Shown one piece after another: positions 47,278 through 59,175 of a stretch of DNA of 64,000 nt. Source of the stretch: Allacma fusca. Taxonomy: Eukaryota; Arthropoda; Collembola; Symphypleona; Sminthuridae. The DNA is taken from assembly GCA_947179485.1 (NCBI GenBank), contig OX359246.1, forward strand, positions 70,955,508 through 71,019,507, in the 5' to 3' direction. A program made the position numbers and the translations under genes. The notes beneath the pieces are model-generated. The model did no database searches. It was not told the DNA's origin and worked only from the letters and a program-made list of their open reading frames with translations. Each line of letters opens with the position of its first letter. The first letter of the stretch is position 1.

Positions 47278-47654
47278 TAGTTTAGCATCCGATTCACCCT
47301 TCAGCATTTTATTAAAAGCAACACAAAATCGTATGTCGACATTTGCCAAAATAATTACTGGTGTTGAACAGAAACTGCTCTCGTTTATAATAGCTGATGT
47401 ACCCAAACATCTAGTATCATCAGTACGTGTTATGGTCATAGCAGGTAACGATTAATTTTACTCATTGACCTCAAGTGGGCATTCTAAGTTACACGTTGTT
47501 CAATAACTTTAAATTGCCATTAAACAATGCAAAGATTTTTTTAACCTTATTTAATCCCAGCGGTTCAAAGCATTATTGATAAGTACAGAACATAGCAGTT
47601 CAAAAGCTCCTAATGGTCATTATGACGTTATTTGAAATTCACTATAAAGTGTGT

Positions 47655-47875
47655 GTAAGATCATGGCTCTACTTGTAACCCACCAAGGTCTAATTAAGGT
47701 CATGGGAATTCTTGTGACCCATCGAAAAATGAGATCCTGAAACTTCTTGTAGCCCACTTAGGTCAAATTGAGGTCATGAAACTTCTTGTGAGCCACTGTG
47801 ATCAACTTGAGGCCATGAAACTTCTTATTACTCACTGAGGTCAATTTGAGATCATGAAACTTCTTCCCAGCCAGC
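47655..47875. repeat. Imperfect repeat, GAGGTCATGAAACTTCTT units
   Basis: About five units of 40-45 bp: GGTCAANTTGAGGTCATGAAACTTCTT with a variable CCCACT or TCACTG part. Related units lie in the same orientation at 60,015-60,180. Confidence 0.65.
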
Positions 47876-48277
47876 AGACATAATCTTACTGATATCAGAA
47901 ACAACTCATTTACCGGAGGATATTTGTGCCAGCCCGTAAAGATTCCTTAATGTTAACTCAATGATTACTACAATCTGGTGAATTTCCGAGTTGCCCCGCA
48001 AATTCTTCAGTGTTGCGAAGCGTCCCGGTAACATATCCAAAACTCAACAGGAAACTGATGATGAAATTACGCATTTATAGATGCATCGCGCCTTTTGCCC
48101 TGCTTGTATTGTAGTCCGTTTTATAGGAAGTCGCCATTGCTGTGAGAGTTGTTACAAATTTGAACTGTATACTTTGCAACTAGTTGCTACAAAAATTGTA
48201 AGGTGAGTTATAATTTTATTAGTTTTAAAAACTAAATTAATAGCATTATTAGTGCATGGTATCAAATATATACAAAA

Positions 48278-50266
48278 ATGCCCAAAGCAAAAAATTACAG
48301 TGATCGTCATAAACGACGGCTAATAAAGCAACACGCCGAAGTAGAATTGCATTGGAGCTCCGTGCCAACTAATACAAGTGCATTCTTATCAAGCAAGACA
48401 AATCAAGAAACGGAATCAGTAACAACATCAGGTGCAACAGAAATAAATTTCGAGAATGGAACTGATTATACAGAACAAAGTTATTACGAGGAAATTGAAA
48501 GCATTTCATCAATATCAAGTACTGGTGACGATAGTGACAACTTTTCAATTCAAGAATATCTAGCTAAGTGGGCTATCAAACATCACATCACACAATCTGC
48601 TTTAGGAGATTTGCTACAAAATTTGAAAAATCATATCTGCTTTAGCAATCTGCCAAAGGATCCTCGGACGTTATTAAAAACGCCAACTGCAACCGAAATA
48701 ATTGATATTAAACCCGGAAAATACGTCCATTTTGGACTTCAAAATTCATTGCAGTCTTTACTGGCAAATCATTCAACGCTACCACCTGAAATACATATTC
48801 AAATAGGAATTGATGGACTTCCCGTGCAAAAAAGCAACAATATGCAATTTTGGCCTATACTTGTACACACAAGCCATTCTTCATCTGGTGTTGAAACTGT
48901 GGGAATTTATTCCGGAAAATCCAAGCCTGAAAGCGCATCACAATTATTGCAAAAAACAGTGAATGAACTGAAAGAATTAATTGAACATGGAGTAAGCATT
49001 AATGATCAACTTGTGCAGTTGAAATTTGAAGCATTTATTTGCGATGCACCAGCCCGTGCATACATCTCGGCTACCAAAAACCACTCAGGGTACCACGGAT
49101 GTAGCAAGTGTTATGTCAGAGGGTCATGGAAGAAAAAAGTGGTATTTTTGGAGACTGATCAAAAGCGGCGTACAAACGAACTTTTTCGAAGCAAAGACGA
49201 TCCCGCGCATCACATCGGTACTTCCGCTATTGAAGCATTGCCCATTGATATGATCAGATGTATTCCTTTGGACTATATGCATTTAACATGCCTCGGGGTA
49301 GTGCGAAAAATGATTTATCTGTGGACAAGAGGACCAATATCGCGTTTCAAAATTAGTGCCAACCAATCGGAACAAATATCGGATCGACTGGAAGCATTCA
49401 AAGTTTATTTTGGACATAATTTTGTAAGAAAACCCAGAACTCTCAAAGAAGTTGAGCATTGGAAGGAAACTGAGTACAGAAACTTTCTATTATATTCTGG
49501 CCCAGTTGCGCTGAAAAATATATTACATGAGCAGTATTATAACCATTTCTTATGCCTTCACGTAGCAGTGTCTATACTGTGCTGCCCTGTCAAGATCAAG
49601 AAATTTCTTCAGTACTCACGCGCGTTGCTAAAATATTTTGTCAATACATTTATTTACCTTTATGGGGAAGAAAACTGTACATACAACATATATAATTTAT
49701 TGCACATTACCGACGACTGCGAAAATTTAGGAGTGCTGGATTCATTTTCTGCTTTTCGCTTCGAAAATAAATTAGGAAAAATCAAACAGTATATTAAAAA
49801 ACCAAATTGTCTCCTACAGCAAATCCATAGGCGATTATCAGAAGCAACAAATAATTTAGTAGTGAGTGTGCCACATTTTAAACAGCGGAAATGGGCTGGG
49901 ATTGAATTTCCAGGAATTATATTTGATCAATTTAAAAATGTTTCCCACAAAAATTTTGAAATTAATTGTCAGACTGGGGATAATATTTGTGTCTTGAACG
50001 ATAATACTATTGTGATTGTGCTAAGCATCACAAGTGACAAAGCTGGCGAATGTGTCATTGTTGGGAAAAAGTTTTATCACGTTAATAGGTTTTACAACAG
50101 TCCTTGTGATTCTGCTATTTGCGGAATAATTTTAGTAAAAGGAAAGTCAGACATACAATCTTGGAAGTTGACAGAAGTTAAGCAAAAGTGTCTATGTTTG
50201 CCAACATCAAACAATAATTTTGTTATTTTTCTAATCCTTCATACAGGGGATGGCTGCAAATTCTAA
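48278..50266 (+). CDS. CACTA/EnSpm-like transposase, 662 residues, intact
   Basis: A single open frame from ATG 48,278 (context AAAAATGCC) to TAA 50,264-50,266. The N-terminal 100 residues are basic then acidic and Ser-rich. The core shows the layout of TNP2-type transposases: an Asp in IGIDGLPV (D179), an Asp in FICDAPAR (D256), a C(2)C pair in GCSKC (C275, C278), and DYMHLTCLGVVRKM (D332, H335), comparable to the DxMH motif of plant TNP2. CACTA transposases cut and paste at terminal inverted repeats in the nucleus. The third acidic catalytic residue is not assigned. No frameshift or internal stop is present, so it could be functional. The last codons overlap the start of the next gene, whose first exon begins at a strong splice acceptor (50,246). 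The CACTA assignment is from motif order, not a search. Confidence 0.72.
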   Translation: MPKAKNYSDRHKRRLIKQHAEVELHWSSVPTNTSAFLSSKTNQETESVTTSGATEINFENGTDYTEQSYYEEIESISSISSTGDDSDNFSIQEYLAKWAIKHHITQSALGDLLQNLKNHICFSNLPKDPRTLLKTPTATEIIDIKPGKYVHFGLQNSLQSLLANHSTLPPEIHIQIGIDGLPVQKSNNMQFWPILVHTSHSSSGVETVGIYSGKSKPESASQLLQKTVNELKELIEHGVSINDQLVQLKFEAFICDAPARAYISATKNHSGYHGCSKCYVRGSWKKKVVFLETDQKRRTNELFRSKDDPAHHIGTSAIEALPIDMIRCIPLDYMHLTCLGVVRKMIYLWTRGPISRFKISANQSEQISDRLEAFKVYFGHNFVRKPRTLKEVEHWKETEYRNFLLYSGPVALKNILHEQYYNHFLCLHVAVSILCCPVKIKKFLQYSRALLKYFVNTFIYLYGEENCTYNIYNLLHITDDCENLGVLDSFSAFRFENKLGKIKQYIKKPNCLLQQIHRRLSEATNNLVVSVPHFKQRKWAGIEFPGIIFDQFKNVSHKNFEINCQTGDNICVLNDNTIVIVLSITSDKAGECVIVGKKFYHVNRFYNSPCDSAICGIILVKGKSDIQSWKLTEVKQKCLCLPTSNNNFVIFLILHTGDGCKF

Positions 50267-52694
50267 TCTCCCCTTTCTTATGACGATGTTCAATAAATCA
50301 AAGGAGGTCGAGGTTGTTCCAAGGAGTTGGGTTGTTCAGGATGACGGGAAATGGTTTTGTTACTGGCCTACCTGGAACAATTTGGACAAAATCTATAAAG
50401 CCGCCAAAGACCAGCAGATACCAAACAAAAAATTGTGGAAGCGGTTGGCGATTCGAATTTTTCACGACTTCGGTAAAAATTATTTATTACAGGAGCATTT
50501 TCACAAAATATTGCAATTTATAATAAGGTAGGCAAATTGAAATGGTAATGTATTTTAATCACTGTCCTGGCGTTTTGGCCAAATTCGTTTAAATTTTTCA
50601 TTACTCAGCACACTTTCACGACTTTTTGGTTATGCACACAGGCGTTCTTAATAATAGCACCAAAGATTGTGTACCATGTAAAGTAAAAATGCGCAAATTA
50701 ATGATACCATGATTTCCAAAATTAAGTACCCACAATTTCCAGAAAGCAACAGTTTAAATATGGGTAAAAAATTAATAGGAAATTACTGGCATTTTGGCTC
50801 GTCTGGTATTTCGATTAACGCGTATTCCCTTTTGCCACCGCTATGTCTAATGACTTGTAATTATTTAGTTGAATTTATTTACATGTCTTGTTATAGATAA
50901 TTATGATGCAGCGGTCTCGGAGATTGAACAATTTCTGAACTACTTAGACTACGAGACGACGGGATCAGTCCAACAAAACCCGCCTACCATATCAATTCAT
51001 AATAGTTCTGATAGTGACAACGATACTTCACCATCGTCAATCGGCAGGAATTATACTTTGGGGCCAGTCGAACTTCCGCCTCCTCCAACACCAGCTATAC
51101 CAACTGCGTCCACTTCTAAAAGAAGGCCTAGCATTCGCCCGAAGTTGTTAACTAGCAACGATGAAGGCAGTCCAGTTGACACTGAGGTCCACGGGACTAA
51201 TTTAGCATCTGATAAAGTTTCTGCTTCGGGCATCGAAGATATCACTCCCATCAAAACTTATTCCACGGTTCCAGTTTTGCTACCTGCTGGAAATAATTTC
51301 CAACAAACTATCGGTTCAGACTTTCAGACAATGCTACTTCAAGAAATACGAGGTCAGGTTTAAAATCCTGGAGAAATTCGGTTGCACCTTGTCATATGCG
51401 AACAATTATATCAATGACACATTGAATATTTTAAATATTTATGTATATGGACTTTTGTGGACATGTTTTAACGTTCTAAGATATTTTTATTTACTTGTAT
51501 TCTGTAGGCTTACAAAATGTATGCATTCGTAACTTCGCTTCCGTTAAGCTTCAGCAGGCTAACTTAGTCCTAGCTGTTGAAAATCTTCGCCTGAAGTTTA
51601 TTTCAGAGGTTCCGCAAAAGGAATTGGCTCAGACTGTTAAATTTCCATTTCCATTTAAGGGGCTGCCAGAGTTTTTAGATTTCGAAGCAAAACTTAAGGA
51701 TGACAACATCTACAGATCCAATGCAGTTAAGTTTTGATTTCAATATTTTGTGGGACATGTTGGCCAGATTTTCTTATATTTTATAACAATTACAAGTAAG
51801 ATACACTTCATGTGTAGAGTCAGAATGTCGAAGAAATTTGTTCCGACACTTGCAGCCTTAGAAATGTATTAGGTTTACGTGTTTTCAATAACGCTTTACA
51901 TTTCCCCCTCTGTGCACGCACTAACAATAGCTCACAGTAGCTAGATTGAGTTGGAGAAAAAAAGTATGTCTGGATTCGGACTTACGTTACCAAAGCAATG
52001 AAATAGTCGTCTTGTTTTCAGTCGGACTTAATCCGATCTAATAGTTTAGGAATAATTGAAACTCTATAAAAATCCAACAACGTGTATTTGTACTATATAT
52101 ATATGTACTAAAATCAAAGAACATGTTAAGGTAACCTGGATTTAATTGAATACATATATGAATATTGTATACACAGAAATTGTGGTGGAGAAGATATTAC
52201 TGAGGTCACAAACAACGTTTTTCGGAAGTTAGTTGCTGATGAGGTGATTCACGGATTTACTATGTATGGTACCTCCGACAAGTCCAGTTTTGCAAAGCTC
52301 GAAACATGTGAAATGATAATAGGTACTTCTTTGCGATAGTTTCGAGGAATAATTTTTAATTGCTCATGAAAACATTTAAATTAAAATGCGTGTGATATTA
52401 CAGAAATTGTTCGACTGGTGAGGTCAACGGCTAATGCGACTGAAGCTGAAATTAAAAAAACAATTATGACATGGATTCAACATTCTGGTGATCGTATCAA
52501 AGCACGACTAAAGGCAGTTTCAAGGAAGCGGGTAACAATCTGGATCGTTATTAATTATAAATATTTCACTAGTTTAACCCATAAACCATTATGCCATGTA
52601 ATGCCTTATTATTAAATTGTACTCATGTATTCTATTAACTGCTAAATCCATAAAATTATTTCTCATGCAGGGATTGGAGCCAGTGGCAAACTGA
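50250..52694 (+). CDS. DUF4806-type accessory gene of the transposon, six exons, 399 residues
   Basis: Exons 50250-50472, 50897-51352, 51508-51730, 52177-52322, 52404-52531, 52671-52694. All junctions are GT-AG with agreeing phases; total 1,200 nt including TGA. The N-terminal module (VEVVPRSWVVQDDGKWFCYW, then WKRLAIRI) matches the usual start of arthropod DUF4806 proteins. The middle is low-complexity Ser/Pro/Thr. The C-terminal module (LPEFLDFEAKL, then FRKLVADEVIHGFTMYG) matches DUF4806 itself. Function of the family is unknown. Its place between the transposase and the right end suggests an accessory role such as DNA binding, by analogy with TNPA (inference). The start could also be ATG 50,280 or 50,286. 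Confidence 0.7.
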
Positions 52695-53010
52695 AATTGT
52701 TAAACAGCACGAGTGGATTATGGGCTTGTTTGACACTGCACTCAAGTTGTTTTACAAAAATATTTTGATTTGTGCTACTCGTATTATTTACCAATTTGTA
52801 ATTATTATGCTTTTATTATTATTATAGAATTTGTTGCAATTCGCGTTACAAGAATTGAAATGCTTAATCATTAAAATTCCATGATTTTATAGGAATGACT
52901 TGAATAATTAACACCTAATTTACAGTAAATTATTCATTAATAATAATTAAACTTCTTGTTGTATGTTGTAAGAAGTAATATCTATCCGGTGATTTAAGTA
53001 TGTAGCAAAG

Positions 53011-53585
53011 TGTGACGGCTCAAGCAGACGGAGTGGGAGCCCATTCAATAAGTGAGACTGCTCAAGCAGACGAGGTACGAGAGCGAGCACATTGAATGAG
53101 TGAACTGTAAGGAGAGAAGTGAGGAGCAGAGGTGAGCGCAGCTTATTGCGAGCGGCTCGCTTCTGCAGATGACCAAGTGTTGCTATAGAGTTATGCATAG
53201 TTTAGTATTAAATTTAATATATTGTTGTTGAATGAATTGATTGGAAGTTTATGAGATGCTATCTGAAGTTTGTATGAGCTATCTGATATAAGAGAAAAAG
53301 AGGCATATACTTCTTGGCGTGAGTGAGAGAACGTACTTTTACAGATTAAAAGACTGACCAATTTTTTGGTCATTTTCCTTAACTTGAACCTTGTATTTTC
53401 ATTTTCACGCTGGGTAGCAAAGGCTACCACCAATACAAGGGACGCAACGAGATAGGGGAATTGAAAAGCATTTTGTGCACTGCAACGGGCAGTGCTGGTC
53501 CTTCAATATTTAGCATTCAACAAGCGGAGTTGAAAGTGCAGCAAAAAATTAACTTTTATTCCAGTGCCAATCTGAGGCACTTACA
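53011..53585 (+). repeat. 5' LTR of the BEL/Pao element
   Basis: 575 bp, TG...CA termini. Near-identical to 59,091-59,665. It should contain the promoter and the start of R. The minus-strand open frames inside it are duplicated in the 3' LTR and are not genes. Confidence 0.93.
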
Positions 53586-53587
53586 AG

Positions 53588-53605
53588 TGGTCCTTCGAGC
53601 CGGAT
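53588..53605 (+). other. Primer binding site, tRNA-Tyr type
   Basis: TGGTCCTTCGAGCCGGAT starts two bases after the LTR. Its complement ATCCGGCTCGAAGGACCA equals the 3' end of animal tRNA-Tyr plus CCA, as I recall that sequence. Confidence 0.75.
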
Positions 53606-53687
53606 TATCATTTAATCAGTCCTGCTGAGGTGAAATCAGTCAAACGAAGGTTTGTTTTAAGATTTCGAGCATAAGTTGTGAAGGAAA

Positions 53688-56348
53688 ATGGCGAATGAAG
53701 ACGATGTTACCAGGCGAAGTAGACGATTGTTGGGAGAGGCCCCAGAGGTTTTCGGTACACCGTTGCTACGGATACCCAGGAGTGTTGTCAAACCAACAGA
53801 TGGAGCCCAAGCAGCAAGTCAACAAACGGTAACAGAAGAGATTTTCTGCAATACCCCTTCAGTTTGTTCGAGAAAATCAGGAAAACGAAGTGTAAATTCC
53901 AAATCAAGTATTTATAGCGAAGCAATGCAAAAGAAAATTCTAGCAGAGATCGAATCTATGCAGAGGCTTGGAAAAGCCGAAGACGAATTTCTACTTGCTC
54001 GGCTAGAAAGAGAGAAAAGAATTGAAGAAAAGAGATTACAGATGACCAACTTACAATTAGAGGATGAAATTGGTTCAGACAAGTCTGATGATGAAGCTGA
54101 GCTACCCGAAGAAATTCTTGGTCAACCTAATCTGGGTGAGCGAGTCAGTAGTTGGTTTGAAGATAACCAACGGAAGACAAGAGACGTTCAAGGAACGGCA
54201 GAAATACCCAAAGGTATCCCAAAAGAGCCGAAGGCTGAGGCACCAAGAGGAGTCCAGGCTGGGGAAACGTCAGATCCAATGCTAGATATGAATATGAGGC
54301 TGGAAAAACTTATGGCTCGTCAGACAATTCCAAAGGAACTTCCCACATTCAGCGGGGAACCGGAAGAATGGCCAATGTTCTTGCATCAATATCACCGAAC
54401 CACTCAGTTATGCGGTTTATCGGACGATGAAAATGTTGTCAGACTTTTTAAGTGTCTGAAAGGAAAAGCACGCGAGGCAGTACTTCCCATTCTAGGACTT
54501 CCGGAGAATCTGGGTTTGATTATGGACACCTTGGAGGCTATGTTTGGTCGCTCCGACCAGATAGTGAAAGCAATGATTGCGAATGTTAAAGCAGCTCCAT
54601 CATGTACTCGTAGTAAGCCTGAAAATATAATTGTATTTTCTAACTTGGTCTCTAACCTTGTTGCTACCATGAAGCATTTGAAAAGATGTGGGCAATTGTA
54701 CAATCCATTATTGCTTGAAGAGCTTATTCTGAAGCTACCGGTTGAACAGCAGTTCAAATGGTGTGATCGTGCCAAGCACTTTCCTGATGAACCTACCCTA
54801 GAACACTTTCAGTATTGGTTGAGTGACGTGGCTATGACAGCGCGGATGATGCCTACAACCAATATCACTAACAATGAGAAGCCTGCTGATAATAAGAAGA
54901 AGGACAAAAGGTCAGTATTTCTAGCAACCCAGAAGGAGGATAGGAAATGCTTGCACTGTAGTCAAGATGGCCACAAATTTGAAGATTGCAAAGGTTTTCT
55001 GAGCACGGACATACTATCGAGATGGAAGTCCGTGAAGAATAATCGAGTTTGTTACTCGTGTCTCATCCCAGGGCACAGGAGTACAGACTGCCGAAAGAAA
55101 ATCGTCTGCGGAGTTGATGGTTGTGATAAAAGTCACAACAAGCTCCTTCATAAAACAGCAACGAAACCAGCACCTACAGCCGAAGATAAAGTTGGGGAAA
55201 TCTCTGGTCATGTTCGAACACGAGGAAACAATCAGGTTCTCCTGCGAATACTTCCTGTCAAATTATATGGCCCTAAAGGAGAGCTGGCTACATACGCAAT
55301 GTTAGATGATGGTTCAACGGTAACGATGATTGACACACAGGCGGCCGACTTATTGGGATTGACTGGTGAAGTGGATCCATTATGCGTACAATGGACAAAT
55401 GATCTCTGTAGAGAAGAAAAGGACTCAAGAAGCGTCTCGCTGGAAATCACCGGAGCCAATGAGGGTAAACGATTCAAGTTACAAAACGCGAGAACCGTAG
55501 CACAGATGGCACTTCCCCATCAGACGATTGACATGAACGCTGTGAGAGCAAATGGGTTATATCTCCAAGATGTACCTTTTCAGACTATGGTAAAAGCCCA
55601 ACCTTTAATTCTCATTGGGTCAGATAATATTTTATTAATTACTGCGAGGAAGTTACGCCAAGGTCATTGGAATGACCCGGTTGCTACCAAGACTTGGTTA
55701 GGATGGGTCGTTCACGGGAACATCCCCAAGAACCAACGATTGGACAACTCTTTAAGTTTCCATGCCTGCGAGAGACCTTCTGAAGATGATGAGCTTAACC
55801 AGCTCGTGAAGACGACGTGGTCGACAGAATCCTTTGGAGTTCGTGTTGTTGAGCAGCCAAGACGATCAATGCAAGATGAGAGAGCCTTATTGATACTACA
55901 AGCTACGACCAAACGAGAAGGTAACAGATTTCAAACTGGGTTACTATGGAAGGCAGATAATTTGCATCTCCCGGAGAGTCGTTGCACAGCTGTACGAAGA
56001 CTCCACTGTATGGAACGAAAGATGGATCGCGATCCAGCTTTCTCTGAGGCTTATTGCTCTAAGATTCAAGATTATCTAGCAAAGGGGTACTGTAGAAAGC
56101 TCACACCTGAAGAGGTTAAACGGAAGGGTCCCAGAACATTCTACCTCCTACACTTCGGAGTTTTCAACCCCAATAAACCCGGGAAACTGCGCCTAGTTTT
56201 TGATGCTGCCGCACGGTCACACGGAGTTAGCCTCAACGACTGTCTCCTTAAAGGACCGGACTTTCTTAATCCACTACCAGGGGTTCTCATGAGGTTTCGC
56301 AGGCACAAAGTAGGAATCGTTGGTGACATTCGAGAAATGTTTCATTAA
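53688..56348 (+). pseudogene. BEL/Pao gag-protease-RT (N-terminal part), ends at a premature stop
   Basis: 886 residues from ATG 53,688. The gag region has a DUF1759-type segment (TFSGEPEEWPMFLHQYHR near residue 220). Two zinc knuckles follow, CLHCSQDGHKFEDC (about 421) and CYSCLIPGHRSTDC (about 455). The aspartic protease has MLDDGS (about 537). The start of the reverse transcriptase lies near residue 775 (KPGKLRLVFDAA). The frame stops at 56,346-56,348 inside a conserved RT motif (GDIREMFH), and the RT continues in the same frame immediately after. This looks like a single-base nonsense change, so the copy cannot make a full Pol unless the stop is read through. Confidence 0.88.
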
Positions 56349-57485
56349 GTGCGTATCATTCCGGAGGATGTTGACAGCCAACGGTTCCTCTGGCGGGGGA
56401 AGGATCGCACAGGAGACCCCGAAGAATTTATTATGCAAGTTATGATTTTTGGCGCAGCATGCTCACCCGCCTCAGCATTATATATCAAGGATCTTAATGC
56501 GATGGAATTTGAAAGGGAGTTCCCAGAAGTCGCAGCTAGTTGTATTAAAAATACATATATGGACGATAATTTGCACGGAGCAAATTCTGATGAGGAAGCA
56601 GCGTCCATAATTACTCGAACAATAGACCTGTTTGGACGTGGAGGATTTTCAATTGTGAACTGGGCTAGCAGTTCCAGAACAGTCATCAAATCTTTATCAC
56701 CGGAGTTAAGAGCAAAGGGTCTAGTCAGCATTCCGGATGACACTGTGTTACCTGTAGAGAGAGTTCTGGGACTAAACTGGGATGCAGAGGACGATAAGTT
56801 TGTATTTTGTACAAATTTTCCCAAAGTTAAGGAGCATGTAATTATATGTTCTAGACCCCCTACAAGGCGTGAGATAGCTTCCCTGGTCATGTCAATTTAC
56901 GACCCACTTGGACTGGTTGCTCAATTCACTATCAAGGGACGTATATTACTCCAGGAGGCCTGGCTATTGAAATCAGGATGGGATGACGCGATACCAGAAG
57001 ATATGTTTCGAAAATGGAAATGGTGGGTGGAGCAACTAAAATCCATTGTCAATGTCCGGGTACCCAGGTGTTATTCCACTAACTTGGGGGAAGCAAAAAA
57101 CACTGAGCTACATATATTTGTAGATGCAAGCAGCCAAGCATTTGCTTGCGTTGCATACATTCGAGTTGAGTATTCAACAGGCGTCGACATGGGACTGGTT
57201 CTGGCAAGAGCACGAGTTGCCCCACTCAAGCCCTTGACTATTCCGAAACTGGAATTGCAGGCCGCAGTAATGGGAAGCAGGTTGGCCATGACGATTCAGA
57301 AGGAGATTCAAGTACCATTGAGCTCACGGGTTTATTGGTCGGATTCGCAGACAGTCCTCTCATGGATAAGATCTGAGGTACCGGAGTCCGAGACAGTTTG
57401 TTGCAAGTCGAGTAGGCGAAATATTGGAAGGAAGCGAAGTTGGGGAATGGCGTTGGGTTCCAACCGCATTGAACGTTGCGGATGA
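56349..57485 (+). pseudogene. BEL/Pao RT (C-terminal part) and RNase H, frameshifted at its end
   Basis: Continues in the same frame after the stop. The RT catalytic motif reads NTYMDDNLHG. The RNase H region has ELHIFVDASSQAFACVAYIR and later YWSDSQTVLSWIRS. Shortly afterwards, near 57,375, the conserved sequence moves to another frame, so the last 35 or so residues to 57,485 are out of frame. About 378 residues are open. Confidence 0.86.
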
Positions 57486-59175
57486 GGCAACAAGGTCCAA
57501 TACCGAAATTAATTTTCAACCCTCGTGTAGATGGTACCAGGGTCCGGAGTTTCTGAGATTATCCAAAGAAAATTGGCCAAGAGAAACAGCAACTGCTAGA
57601 GAAGTACCCGATGATGAAGAGGAGCCAGCGTTCAATTTGATGATAATACAACCATGTGAGTTCCAAGAATTGCCAGATTGTACACGATTCAGTTCATGGT
57701 TGAAGTTGGTTAGATCGACTGCGTGGTATTTCCGTTGTTTGCAAAGATTCTTGCACAGGCTTAACCGAAGCCCAGATCCAGTAAATCATGGAGAACTTTC
57801 ATCCGACGAGTTATACGCAGCCAAGGTAGTTTGGTGGAAAGCAACACAAAATAGTTGTTTTTATGAAGAATTGTATAATTTGCGAAAAGGTCGACCTATA
57901 CCCATTAGTAGCAGGTTGAAGTTCTTGTCCCCATTTTTAGATATTGAAGGTGTCCTGAGAATGAGGGGACGAATAGAGCTAACTGATGATTTGTCAGCTG
58001 GGACAAAGTGTCCAGTCATTTTAGACCTCAAGCATCGGTTCACGCAGTTACTAATACTGTACCTACATGAACAGTCCGCTCATCAAGGGGTGGAGTCTGT
58101 TCTCAACGAACTTCGTTCCAACTACTGGGTCCTAAATGGACGCGCGGCCGTCAAGAAACCCTTCACATTTACTGGGGTTGATTATTTCGGTCCAATAGCA
58201 GTCAGTCAGCAGCGGAAGAAGGTAAAACGCTATGGAGTTTTATTTACATGTTTGTCCATAAGGGCAATACATTTGGAAATAACTCCAGACCTTTCCACAG
58301 ATGCAGCAATCAACGCGATTAGAAGATTTACTTCTAGACGAGGAGTTCCAGAAATCATGTGGTCCGACAACGGGACAAATTTCAGAGGAGCAAATCGAGA
58401 GTTGCAGCAAGCCTTGTCGGAGCTGGATGTGGATAAGATCCAGAGGACATTTTCCGAAAAAGGTATGAACTGGAAGTTCAATCCGCCAAGCTCACCTCAT
58501 ATGGGTGGAGTATGGGAACGGATGGTGAAAGCCGTAAAAACTTCACTCAGCTCTACGTTGAATGAGCATACTCCTAAAGAAGATGTACTTGCCACATTGT
58601 TTGCCGAGGCGGAATTCATAATAAATAACCGCCCACTTACACATGTCTCCGTGGATCCTTCAGATCCAGAATGCTTGACGCCAAATCATTTTTTGATTGG
58701 CAGAAAATTAGGTCACAATGTACCAGGGAGGTTTGGAGATGGAAATTTCAATTTGAGGAGTCAGTGGCGACTAGTTCAAGAGCTATCCGAGAAATTGTGG
58801 AGCCGTTGGTTAAAGGAATATCTACCAACTCTCGCTAGGCGTACAAAATGGCACCAGCACACTGCTCCTACAAAAGTTGGGGACATCGTAGTAATCGCCG
58901 ACAAAGATGGACCAAGGAACTCGTGGCCAATTGGGCGTATTATCAACGTTTACCCAGGGAAAGATGGACAGGTACGGGTAGTAGATGTGAAGACCAATGA
59001 CGGCATTTATAAGAGACCGGTGGTTAAAATTTGTGTACTAGACGTCATGCAATGTGATGAAGGACCTGGTCATTCATCAGGGGGAAGGAATGTGACGGCT
59101 CAAGCAGACGGAGTGGGAGCCCATTCAATAAGTGAGACGGCTCAAGCAGACGAGGTACGAGAGCGAGCACATTGA
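57424..59175 (+). pseudogene. BEL/Pao integrase region and DUF5641-like C-terminus
   Basis: The open frame carries the end of RNase H (EWRWVPTALNVADEATR), an integrase N-terminal His pair region (HEQSAHQGVESVL), the core (FTGVDYFGP, then WSDNGTNFRGA, then GVWERMVKAVK: the D, D, E residues are present) and a DUF5641-type tail (WSRWLKEYLPTLARR, VGDIVVIADKD). Between the His pair and the core, near 58,150, the usual CxxC half of the zinc finger and its linker are missing, consistent with an in-frame deletion. The frame runs 85 bp into the 3' LTR before stopping at 59,175. Confidence 0.85.
59079..59090 (+). other. Polypurine tract
   Basis: AGGGGGAAGGAA immediately precedes the 3' LTR, as required for plus-strand priming. 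Confidence 0.85.

Larger units (their letters stand above)
45960..48277. other. Left non-coding arm of the DNA transposon
   Basis: About 2.3 kb without a supported gene. It contains a T/G-rich block full of TTTTGTTC words (46,500-46,650), a nested MITE (47,108-47,277) and an imperfect repeat built on GAGGTCATGAAACTTCTT (47,660-47,870). Related T/G-rich and GAGGTCATGAAACTT blocks recur in the right arm. The transposase promoter should lie here. Confidence 0.5.

Noticed and set aside
53191-53433. 80-codon minus-strand frame inside the LTR, present in both LTRs
   Set aside because: Identical because the LTRs are identical; no coding features.
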